Origin: Candidatus Onthocola gallistercoris
GTDB lineage: Bacteria; Bacillota; Clostridia; Lachnospirales; Lachnospiraceae
Direction of reading: 5' to 3'
NCBI GenBank assembly: GCA_018715345.1
Contig: DVLT01000049.1
Location: 1 to 36,125 of the forward strand
Length of the DNA stretch: 36,125 bases
Notes under the pieces: generated by a model
Databases searched by the model: none
Seen by the model: the letters and a program-made list of their open reading frames with translations, nothing else
Told to the model about the DNA's origin: nothing
Translations under genes and position numbers: made by a program
Shown here: positions 25,230 through 32,638 of the stretch, in pieces
Numbering within the stretch: the first letter of the stretch is position 1
Layout of the letters: every line of letters begins with the position of its first letter

Positions 25230-26606
25230 ATGGAAACGATAACACAGTTTGTCAGTAACGCCAGCGATTTTTTATGGAATGTCATTTTGATCATTTTGTT
25301 GTGCGGGACTGGCATATTTTTTACCTTTCGGCTGAAATTTATTCAGGTGCGCAAGTTTAAAGACGGTTTAAAAATCGTGTTTGGGAACATGAAACTGAAA
25401 GGCGATAAGTCACAACATGGTGAGATGACACCGTTCCAGTCAGTGGCCACGGCGATCGCGGCGCAGGTGGGAACCGGGAATCTGACTGGAGCAGCCACAG
25501 CATTGATCGGCGGCGGGCCGGGCGCCATCTTCTGGATGTGGGTCAGCGCGTTTTTCGGAATGGCCACCATTTATGGGGAGGCGGTTCTGGCTCAGAAATT
25601 TAAAACAGTGAAAGATGGAGAGGTGACCGGAGGCCCGGTTTATTATATCAGACAGGCATTCAAAGGCAGATTTGGTAAGATACTGGCTGCTTGTTTCGCC
25701 GTGTTCATCATATTGGCTCTGGGCTTTATGGGCAACATGGTCCAGTCCAATTCCATCAGCGCAGCGTTCACAGAAGTTTTTCAGGCAAGAAACATCCATG
25801 TGGAACCGGTGCTGTTCGGCGTGATACTGGCAGTGATCACCGGATTCATATTTTTGGGAGGAGTCGGCCGACTTTCATCGGTGGTGGAAAAACTGGTACC
25901 GATCATGGCAGGCATTTATATTGTGGGTAGTGTGGCCCTGATCCTGATGCACATCACCGCAGTACCGGAAGCATTCCGGATGATCATTGTGGGTGCATTT
26001 CAGCCGAAAGCCGTATTGGGCGCCGGAGCGGGTATCGCAGTTCGCGAAGCGATCCGATATGGTGTGGCCAGAGGACTTTTTTCAAACGAAGCCGGTATGG
26101 GTTCCACGCCCCATGCTCATGCCCGGGCGAAGGCAAAAAATCCCCATGAACAAGGGTTGGCAGCCATGATCAGTGTATTCATCGATACATTTATCATCCT
26201 GAATCTGACCGTTTTTTCCATATTGACAACGGGTGTGTTGAGTAGTGGAAAAGAGGGAACAGCGTTGACCCAGTCGGCATTTTGCACATCCTTTTCCGGA
26301 TTCGGCGACATTTTTGTGGCCATATGTCTGTTCTTCTTCGCCTTTTCCACGATATTGGGCTGGCATTTCTTTGGTCAGGTCAATGTTCAGTATCTGTTTG
26401 GGCGTAAAATGACAAAAATATATTCCCTTATTGTCGTGCTTTTTGTCATTGTGGGTTCTGCATTGAAAGTGGATCTGGTATGGTCTTTGTCCGACTTTTT
26501 CAACGGACTGATGGTCATCCCCAACGCTTTGGCCCTGTTGGCTTTAAGCGGGACGGTGGTTTTGATCTGTAAGACATACGATAAAAAAGACAGTAAGAAA
26601 TCGTGA
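25230..26606 (+). CDS. AGCS-family amino-acid:cation symporter (alanine/glycine:Na+)
   Basis: The 458-residue protein has about ten to eleven membrane helices. AGCS motifs include VGTGNLTGAATALIGGGPGAIFWMWVSAFFGM, GNMVQSNSI and RGLFSNEAGMGSTPHAHA. It should take up glycine or alanine with sodium, or act in their exchange. The glycine riboswitch upstream points to glycine as the signal and probable substrate. The open frame begins at 25194, but AGGAGG at 25215-25220 fits the ATG at 25230 (nine-base spacing), and the extra residues look non-native. It ends at a bidirectional terminator. Known names for this family are AlsT or DagA; no symbol is assigned. Confidence 0.93.
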   Translation: METITQFVSNASDFLWNVILIILLCGTGIFFTFRLKFIQVRKFKDGLKIVFGNMKLKGDKSQHGEMTPFQSVATAIAAQVGTGNLTGAATALIGGGPGAIFWMWVSAFFGMATIYGEAVLAQKFKTVKDGEVTGGPVYYIRQAFKGRFGKILAACFAVFIILALGFMGNMVQSNSISAAFTEVFQARNIHVEPVLFGVILAVITGFIFLGGVGRLSSVVEKLVPIMAGIYIVGSVALILMHITAVPEAFRMIIVGAFQPKAVLGAGAGIAVREAIRYGVARGLFSNEAGMGSTPHAHARAKAKNPHEQGLAAMISVFIDTFIILNLTVFSILTTGVLSSGKEGTALTQSAFCTSFSGFGDIFVAICLFFFAFSTILGWHFFGQVNVQYLFGRKMTKIYSLIVVLFVIVGSALKVDLVWSLSDFFNGLMVIPNALALLALSGTVVLICKTYDKKDSKKS

Positions 26607-26610
26607 TAAA

Positions 26611-26646
26611 AAGGCCGGCAGCGGGTGTATTTTCCGCTGTCGGCCT
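26611..26646. terminator. Bidirectional terminator between symporter and bceB-like gene
   Basis: AAGGCCGGCAGCGG pairs with CCGCTGTCGGCCTT (one G-U pair). On the minus strand it runs into TTTTTATC, so it serves the convergent minus-strand operon well and the symporter more weakly. Confidence 0.85.
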
Positions 26647-26684
26647 TGATTTATCCGTAAGAAAGAAAAGGCTCTGATGGTGGA

Positions 26685-28682
26685 TCATTTGCTGCTGACG
26701 ATTTTATAATAAGTACGGGCAGTCAGCATATAGACGATGATATAAAAGATCGTAAAGACAACAAAGGTGATGATCAGACAGAGTATGAACAGATCTGTCT
26801 GATTCATACTGAGGGCTTTGAGCATCCGGGACGTCATGGGAAAGGCGAACGCCGTGTGTATGCCGGCGGCGATCAGCGGCAGGAAGAATACTGTCAGTAC
26901 CTGGGAGTGGATGGAAGATTTGATCTCTCCGTGACTGACGCCCACTTTCTGCATGATCTCAAAACGGCTCCGGTCATCATATCCCTCGGAAATCTGTTTG
27001 TAATAAATGATGAGAACGGTCATCAACAAAAACAGTGTACCGAGGAAAATACCTAAAAACAGCAAACCGCCGTACATAGAAAGATAACTTTCCATGAGAC
27101 TGGGACGACACCGGAAATTGAGAAGTTTTGTCCAGGTATAGCTGTAGGCGTCCAGTTCCTGGTAGGCCTCGAGCAAAGTGGCGTCATCCCCGGTCACATC
27201 TGTCATATAGATATAGCGCAGATTGGGATAAGCCGGATCGGTTCCGCCCATCTCAGAAACAGCCAGCTTCTGTAAAGTATCCATATCTTTTACGACAAAA
27301 TAACAGGCAGGATAAATGTTATTGTTATGGGATACGTCCAAACCTTCAAAGGCAGGAACGATCTTTTTGACCGAAAAAGTCTGCCCCAGAAAAGTCGCCG
27401 TATCATAGGCAAATGTTTCGTTTGAATCGGACATTTCAAATGTCAGCACTTCGTCCGGATCAAGTGTCTCCGATGTGCCTTGCAGACGATTGTAATCATC
27501 CAGCGTAAGAACAGAAATATCACAAAAATAATTAGTATTCGCTGTAGACAGGTTCTCAGTGGTGAACGTGTCCCCTTCTTGAAACGCGGTAAAAGGTAAA
27601 TAGGTAAAATCCAGTTCATGTTCAGTTTCCAGTCCCTTCTCTTCAAAAACTGCGCGCACCTCCTCAAGTGCTGTTCGGATATCCGTTTCATCATTGGCCC
27701 GTAAGGTCATCGTCATATCTCTAGGGAGCATGACGGCAACCTGGGAGTCAATGGAAGCATACATGGAGACAGTGGATGATACCATGACCATAACCATGGT
27801 GGATAAAATGCATATGTTGGCCAGACCGGCTGCATTTTGCTTCATCCGGTAGATCATGCCGGAGAGGGCGATAAAGTGCCGGGTCTTATAATAGTAACGT
27901 TTGTTTTTCTGCAGGGCTTTTAGTAACGTCACTCCGCCGGCGATGAATAGGCAGTAAGTACCAAGGATCACCAACAGGACGGCCACAAAAAACAGAGCCA
28001 AAGCAGTTACCGGGTCCTCTATGGTGATGGACATATAGTAACCGGTACCAAGGAAGAGGAAGCCGACCAGTGTGAGCAGCCATTTGGAGCGGGGCGGTTT
28101 CTCACCAACAGAGCGGCTTTTCAGCAATTCCAGAGGGCTGGAACGGTAAATCTGACGCAGGCTGTTGAGGAGCAAAAGACCGAAAAGCACTGCGAACAAA
28201 CGGATCGTGTGCCAAAAAGCCTGGGGAGAGACGTAAAAGCCCAGTGTGACATCCACCCGGAAGATGTTCAGAAGTAGCAGAAACATCAGTTTATCCAGGA
28301 GGATTCCCAAAACGAATCCGAGCAGCAGGCTGATACATAATATATACAGCGTTTCATAGAAAATGATGCGGGCGATATGCCGTTTTTCCATGCCCAGTAT
28401 ATTGTACAATCCAAATTCCCTTTTACGTTGTTTCATGAGAAAGCTATTGGTGTAAAAGAGGAAGATCACAGCAAAGACGGACATAATGCCGGATCCCAGG
28501 TTCATCATCTCCTGTATGATCGTTCCGCCGTAAATATTGGCCAGGTTGGGATTGGATTTCAAAGAGGAGATGATATAGTACATCATGACTGTCAAAATAC
28601 AGGTCATGATATATGGAAAATAAATCCTGCGGTTCTTTTTCATCGTGTCCGCGGCCAGTTTAGGATAGAAAAATTTACGCAT
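26685..28682 (-). CDS. BceB-type ABC permease (antimicrobial-peptide sensing and resistance)
   Basis: The 665-residue FtsX/MacB-fold permease has the BceB layout: about ten membrane helices and a large extracellular domain of roughly 200 residues between helices VII and VIII (about residues 305-530). In this family the domain binds peptide antibiotics such as bacitracin or lantibiotics, and the complex also signals to the partner kinase. The N-terminus MRKFFYPKLAADTMKKNRRIYFPYI is typical. The frame extends to a GTG at 28694, but AGGTGG lies eight bases before the ATG at 28682. The ATG overlaps the end of the ATPase gene by eight bases, so translation is coupled. Confidence 0.9.
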   Translation of the reverse strand: MRKFFYPKLAADTMKKNRRIYFPYIMTCILTVMMYYIISSLKSNPNLANIYGGTIIQEMMNLGSGIMSVFAVIFLFYTNSFLMKQRKREFGLYNILGMEKRHIARIIFYETLYILCISLLLGFVLGILLDKLMFLLLLNIFRVDVTLGFYVSPQAFWHTIRLFAVLFGLLLLNSLRQIYRSSPLELLKSRSVGEKPPRSKWLLTLVGFLFLGTGYYMSITIEDPVTALALFFVAVLLVILGTYCLFIAGGVTLLKALQKNKRYYYKTRHFIALSGMIYRMKQNAAGLANICILSTMVMVMVSSTVSMYASIDSQVAVMLPRDMTMTLRANDETDIRTALEEVRAVFEEKGLETEHELDFTYLPFTAFQEGDTFTTENLSTANTNYFCDISVLTLDDYNRLQGTSETLDPDEVLTFEMSDSNETFAYDTATFLGQTFSVKKIVPAFEGLDVSHNNNIYPACYFVVKDMDTLQKLAVSEMGGTDPAYPNLRYIYMTDVTGDDATLLEAYQELDAYSYTWTKLLNFRCRPSLMESYLSMYGGLLFLGIFLGTLFLLMTVLIIYYKQISEGYDDRSRFEIMQKVGVSHGEIKSSIHSQVLTVFFLPLIAAGIHTAFAFPMTSRMLKALSMNQTDLFILCLIITFVVFTIFYIIVYMLTARTYYKIVSSK

Positions 28683-29442
28683 GACGGCCACCACCTGTCG
28701 CCAGAATGGTCAGAGTATCGGAAATCTTCTGATATAACTCCTGGGAACTGCTTTTCCCGCGATAAATCTGATGAAAGATTTCGCCGTCCTTGATAAAGAG
28801 GACTCGGCTGGCGGTACTGGCCGCTTTCACACTATGGGTGACCATCAAGACAGTCTGGCCGCTGTCGTGAATGGCAGAAAAAAGGCTCAAAAGCTCATCT
28901 GAAGAATGAGAGTCCAGGGCGCCGGTGGGTTCATCAGCCAGGATGATGGCCGGTTCTGTGATCAGAGCACGGGCAACAGCCGCCCTTTGTTTCTGAACGC
29001 CGGAGACTTCATAAGGAAATTTTTTCAATATATCTGTAATACCCAGCCGTGCAGCCAGGGGATGGATCTTGGCGGACATCTGCTGCCAGGATTCTCCCGA
29101 TAAGACTAAAGGGAGAAAGATATTATCCTGTATGGAAAAGGTATCCAATAGATTAAAATCCTGAAAAACGAATCCCAGATGGTTCCGGCGGAAAGCCGCC
29201 AGTTCCTTTTCTTTTATGGCGGAAAGTTCCTGACCATTCAAACGGACATGACCGCTGGTGGGTTTGTCCAAGGCGGCCAGAATGTTTAACAATGTGGTTT
29301 TTCCGGAACCGGATTCTCCCATGATGGCCACGTATTCGCCTTCTTCTATGGAAAAAGATACATTGGATAGGGCCTGTACCTGATTGCCGCCAAAGCGAGT
29401 CGTATAGATTTTCTTTAAATGTTCAACTTCCAATATGGACAT
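28675..29442 (-). CDS. BceA-type ABC ATPase with altered signature motif
   Basis: The 255-residue ATPase of the MacB/BceA group has Walker A GESGSGKTT (42-50), Q-loop FQDFNLLDTFS, Walker B IILADEPTGALD (Asp170, Glu171) and a switch histidine in MVTHSVKAA. The signature, normally SGGQ, is VSGVQKQR (146-153): Val149 replaces the second glycine. The codon is GTT on the coding strand. This position contacts nucleotide across the dimer, so activity may be reduced. It pairs with the BceB-type permease for peptide-antibiotic removal and sensing. AGGAGG precedes the ATG. Operator-like repeats and a -10 lie upstream. Confidence 0.9.
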   Translation of the reverse strand: MSILEVEHLKKIYTTRFGGNQVQALSNVSFSIEEGEYVAIMGESGSGKTTLLNILAALDKPTSGHVRLNGQELSAIKEKELAAFRRNHLGFVFQDFNLLDTFSIQDNIFLPLVLSGESWQQMSAKIHPLAARLGITDILKKFPYEVSGVQKQRAAVARALITEPAIILADEPTGALDSHSSDELLSLFSAIHDSGQTVLMVTHSVKAASTASRVLFIKDGEIFHQIYRGKSSSQELYQKISDTLTILATGGGRHA

Positions 29443-29475
29443 GTTAAAAACCTCCTGTACTTATTTGACAATGAA

Positions 29476-29553
29476 AGTATAACAAAAAAGGAAATGCACA
29501 GCCATGTATCCGGCTTACATTTCCCTGGGGTAAACTTACATTTCTGTAAGTTT
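29476..29553 (-). promoter_or_regulatory. bceAB promoter with BceR-type operator repeats
   Basis: On the minus strand TATACT (29481-29476) is a good -10 with a poor -35 (TGGCTG), the usual sign of an activated promoter. Upstream lies a perfect 9 bp inverted repeat AAACTTACA-TTTC-TGTAAGTTT at 29532-29553. Its element CTTACATTTC (29535-29544) is repeated identically at 29514-29523, exactly 21 bp away. Tandem TTACA-type sites two helical turns apart just upstream of -35 fit an OmpR-family (BceR-like) activator. Confidence 0.65.
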
Positions 29554-29577
29554 GAAAACATTCCGAAAAGGTTCCGG

Positions 29578-30582
29578 TCAGTCCTGGGGGTGAAGGTTTA
29601 CAGTGTCCAGGTCGATGAGCGCCCGCGTCCCCTTCCCCTGAACGGACTCGATTGTCAGTGTATGGGATAAACGGGACAGGATCTGCCGGCACAGATACAG
29701 GCCGATGCCGGTGGATTTTTTGTCCTTGCGGCCATTGTAACCGGTGAAGCCTTTTTGTCCGAGGCGGGGCAGATCTTCCGGGGCGATACCAATGCCGGTG
29801 TCTTCAATGACCAATAGTTTCGGCTCCTGAAGATATATGGATATGCTTCCTTTTGACGTATATTTTAATGCATTGGACAGGAGCTGTTCGATGACAAAGC
29901 AGAGCCATTTTTCATCTGTCACGATCGTACAGTCCATATCTCCCACCTCCAGCCGGATCTTTTTCCGGATAAACTGGGGGGCAAATTTGCGGACGGCCTG
30001 AAGAACGATATCCTGGAGGGGATAGCGGGCGATCAGATAATCGGTGGAATCACTGCCCATACGAAGATAGGACAGGACCATGTCCGCGTATTGTTCGATT
30101 TTGAAAAGCTCATCTGTCAACTCGCCTCTGGGAAGATCCTCTTCCGATTGAAGGATGAGATGCATGGCAGCGATGGGGGTCTTGATCTGATGGGCCCACA
30201 TGGTAAAGTAGTCCAATAGATCTTTTTGGCTATTTTGGGAAGCAGCCATATCTTCTTCATGAAGGCGTATAAAATAATCCAAAAGTCGGGTGTAATCAGT
30301 CTCGATCAGATTGGAAGGTTCCGGGAGATCGTCAACTGTGATCAGCCCGGATCGGCCAAGGGCATCAAGTATATGGTGTTTGGCAGCCTGCTTCCTAAAA
30401 TCCCAGATCATACACAGCACAGCAGCGGCAAAACCGAGGCAGGCGGCATAAAGAGCCGGTTCCACCGGAATATGATATAGGAAGGATAACAGAAAAAAGG
30501 TCAGCGAAAACAGACCGAACAAGATCCCGCACTGCAGATGTTCCAGGCAGTAATGGCCAAAAAGTTTCAATATATCTTTCAT
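29578..30582 (-). CDS. BceS-type intramembrane-sensing histidine kinase
   Basis: The 334-residue kinase has two close membrane helices (about 18-36 and 40-60) with almost no extracellular loop, the hallmark of intramembrane-sensing kinases that receive their signal from a BceAB transporter. The H-box is MWAHQIKTPIAAM with His131, then come the N-box QLLSNALKYTSKG, the G1-box DTGIGIAPEDL and the G2-box STGIGLYL. It belongs to the bceAB-like genes that follow on the same strand, with a separate promoter in the gap. The response-regulator gene normally placed just upstream of bceS is absent: the next gene upstream is a divergent SGNH hydrolase. Ribosome binding site AGGAGG is six bases before the start. 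Confidence 0.9.
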   Translation of the reverse strand: MKDILKLFGHYCLEHLQCGILFGLFSLTFFLLSFLYHIPVEPALYAACLGFAAAVLCMIWDFRKQAAKHHILDALGRSGLITVDDLPEPSNLIETDYTRLLDYFIRLHEEDMAASQNSQKDLLDYFTMWAHQIKTPIAAMHLILQSEEDLPRGELTDELFKIEQYADMVLSYLRMGSDSTDYLIARYPLQDIVLQAVRKFAPQFIRKKIRLEVGDMDCTIVTDEKWLCFVIEQLLSNALKYTSKGSISIYLQEPKLLVIEDTGIGIAPEDLPRLGQKGFTGYNGRKDKKSTGIGLYLCRQILSRLSHTLTIESVQGKGTRALIDLDTVNLHPQD

Positions 30583-30615
30583 GGGTGTCCTCCTTCTGTA
30601 GACAGGAAAATCTTA

Positions 30616-30676
30616 AATTCTATTGTAACACATATTTTTCATCTCTTCCGCCTTGTCGGGAAATTGTAATAGAATT
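30616..30676. promoter_or_regulatory. Inverted repeat in the divergent region between kinase and SGNH hydrolase
   Basis: AATTCTATT at 30616-30624 and AATAGAATT at 30668-30676 form a perfect 9 bp inverted repeat 43 bases apart. TTACAAT, overlapping the first arm on the minus strand, is a possible -10 for the kinase gene. Function unknown. Confidence 0.35.
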
Positions 30677-30691
30677 ATAAGATTTAACCGG

Positions 30692-30720
30692 TTGAACGGC
30701 AGAAACAAATATATTACAAT
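30692..30720 (+). promoter_or_regulatory. Promoter of the SGNH hydrolase operon
   Basis: TTGAAC at 30692-30697 and TACAAT at 30715-30720 are 17 bases apart, about 50 bases before the ATG at 30771. Confidence 0.7.
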
Positions 30721-30770
30721 AAATGACATATTTGCTAATAATATGCGGAAGAAATATGGAGGAAAAAGAC

Positions 30771-31418
30771 ATGAAAACAGTTGTATGTTTTGGAGATTCC
30801 AACACGTTTGGCGTCGATCCGGATGGAGGCAGACATCCCAGAGATGCGCGGTGGACCGGACGGCTTCAGACGCTTCTTGGAAAGGATTATTATATTGTGG
30901 AAGAAGGGCTGAACGGAAGGACAACCGTTTTTGAGGATCCGATGCAGCCTTACAGGAATGGGGCAGAGGCTTTGCCCTATGTGCTCCAGAGCCATAAACC
31001 GACGGATCTGTTTCTGATCATGCTGGGGACCAATGACTGCAAGGCTCATTTTGGCGTATCAGCCAAAGCCATTTCAAGGGGACTGGACCGGCTGTGCCGG
31101 ATGATCGAACATTTTGATTACGGAGATTTTAAAACGCCGGATATCTTTATCGTCTCCCCGATCCATATGGCCGATGGTGTACTGGAACGGGGTGTATCCG
31201 ATTTTAACGAAGATTCCATACGGAAGGCCGAAGAATTGGCTTCCTTTTATAAGGAGATCGCAGCAACCTACCATGCCGGTTTTTTTGACGCTTCCACGGT
31301 GGCAACTCCCGGATCGGATGCCCTTCATATGGATGCGGCCAGCCATCGGTCACTGGCAGAAGCCTTGGCTGAAGAGGTGAAACGCTGGTTTGACGAAAAA
31401 ACGGAAGGGGGAAAATGA
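30771..31418 (+). CDS. SGNH/GDSL hydrolase (esterase or acetyl-esterase)
   Basis: The 215-residue protein has the SGNH blocks: CFGDSNTFG with nucleophile Ser10, Gly in block II (GLNGRT), LGTND with Asn88, and DALHMD with Asp183 and His186. The GDSNTFG start and overall length match the arylesterase or carbohydrate-esterase type of cytoplasmic SGNH enzymes. No signal peptide is present. The open frame extends to 30723, but GGAGG eight bases upstream fixes the ATG at 30771. Its stop overlaps the next start (ATGA), so it is co-translated with the metallophosphoesterase. The substrate is probably an acyl or acetyl ester of a small molecule or sugar. Confidence 0.9.
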   Translation: MKTVVCFGDSNTFGVDPDGGRHPRDARWTGRLQTLLGKDYYIVEEGLNGRTTVFEDPMQPYRNGAEALPYVLQSHKPTDLFLIMLGTNDCKAHFGVSAKAISRGLDRLCRMIEHFDYGDFKTPDIFIVSPIHMADGVLERGVSDFNEDSIRKAEELASFYKEIAATYHAGFFDASTVATPGSDALHMDAASHRSLAEALAEEVKRWFDEKTEGGK

Positions 31419-32620
31419 TGGGCGCCATTTTTTTATCGCCGTTATATATCCTGCTCAATATATATGTTCTGTGGCGGCTTTTACGGTGGATGAGCGCCTG
31501 TTCCAGGCATTTTGACAACCGGGGCGTCTGGATCGCCGTGATCCTTATCTATACGCTGTTGGCGACCACTGTTCTCACCGGTTTTCTGATCACCCGGGAG
31601 CCGCTTCATCACTGGCTCAAGATGATCGGCAACTACTGGCTGGGCATTCTGGGTATTACCCTGCTCGTCCTCCTTTCCTTTGACCTGGGACGGATCATTT
31701 TAAATCATACTTTGTGGAAGGAGAATCATCCGTCCAGACGACGGTTTGCCATCGGGGGCGCCTTTGCCCTGGCCCTGATCCTGGTGGTGAGCGTCTATGG
31801 CATTGTCCATGCCTGGAATATCAAAGTACGGGAAGATACATTGTCTGTGGCAAAATACTGTGAGATCCCGGAACTGAAGGTGGCTCTTATCGCGGACCTT
31901 CACCTGGGCTACAATGTGGGAGCGCCCCAGATGCGTCAGATGGTGGATAAGATCAACCGGGCGGATGTGGATCTGGTGGTCCTGGCCGGAGACATTTTTG
32001 ATAATGAATACGAAGCCATCAAAGATCCGGACAAGGTGGCGGCCATCCTGGGAGAGATGGAAAGTACATACGGGACATACGCCTGCTGGGGCAATCATGA
32101 CGTGTCTGAAAAGATCCTGGCCGGATTTACTTTTGACTCGGGAGAGGCGCAGGAAGAAGATGAACGGTTCCTGGCCTTTTTGGATAAGGCCAGGGTAAAT
32201 CTGCTGGAAGATGAAGGGGTGCTGATCGACGACGCCTTTTATCTGTTCGGACGGAAAGATCCCTCCAAAGCTCTCAAGATGGGAGAAGACAGGCTGCCCG
32301 CTGATCAGGTCACTGACGGAATGGATAAGGATAAACCGATCATAGTCATCGATCATCAGCCGCTGGAACTGGCAGAACTGGCAGCTGCCGGCGTGGATGT
32401 GGATCTGTCCGGCCATACCCATAACGGTCAGATCTTTCCGGGAAACATCCTTTTAAAATTCCTGTGGGAGAATCCTTACGGCATTGAGGATAAGGATGGC
32501 ATGTATTCCTGTGTCACTTCCGGCGCGGGACTGTGGGGGCCGGCCATGCGGATCGGCACAGACTGCGAGATCATGCTTTTAGATATACAGTTCGGGACAG
32601 AAAATACGTTGGCTGAATAA
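31415..32620 (+). CDS. Membrane-bound metallophosphoesterase (YkuE/YaeI-like)
   Basis: The 401-residue protein has about four N-terminal membrane helices (residues 5-25, 38-60, 70-95, 112-135), then a calcineurin-like phosphoesterase domain. All metal and catalytic motifs are present: IADLHLG (Asp161, His163), AGDIFDNEY (Asp193), GNHD (Asn227, His228), DHQP (His314) and SGHTHNGQ (His334, His336). Relatives cleave lipid-linked phosphoesters such as UDP-diacylglucosamine or act on other membrane substrates; the substrate here is not defined. It overlaps the SGNH gene by four bases and is followed after 18 bases by the DUF975-CmpB gene. ATG at 31418 is an alternative start. Confidence 0.9.
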   Translation: MMGAIFLSPLYILLNIYVLWRLLRWMSACSRHFDNRGVWIAVILIYTLLATTVLTGFLITREPLHHWLKMIGNYWLGILGITLLVLLSFDLGRIILNHTLWKENHPSRRRFAIGGAFALALILVVSVYGIVHAWNIKVREDTLSVAKYCEIPELKVALIADLHLGYNVGAPQMRQMVDKINRADVDLVVLAGDIFDNEYEAIKDPDKVAAILGEMESTYGTYACWGNHDVSEKILAGFTFDSGEAQEEDERFLAFLDKARVNLLEDEGVLIDDAFYLFGRKDPSKALKMGEDRLPADQVTDGMDKDKPIIVIDHQPLELAELAAAGVDVDLSGHTHNGQIFPGNILLKFLWENPYGIEDKDGMYSCVTSGAGLWGPAMRIGTDCEIMLLDIQFGTENTLAE

Positions 32621-32638
32621 AGGGGGAGGCATCATATC

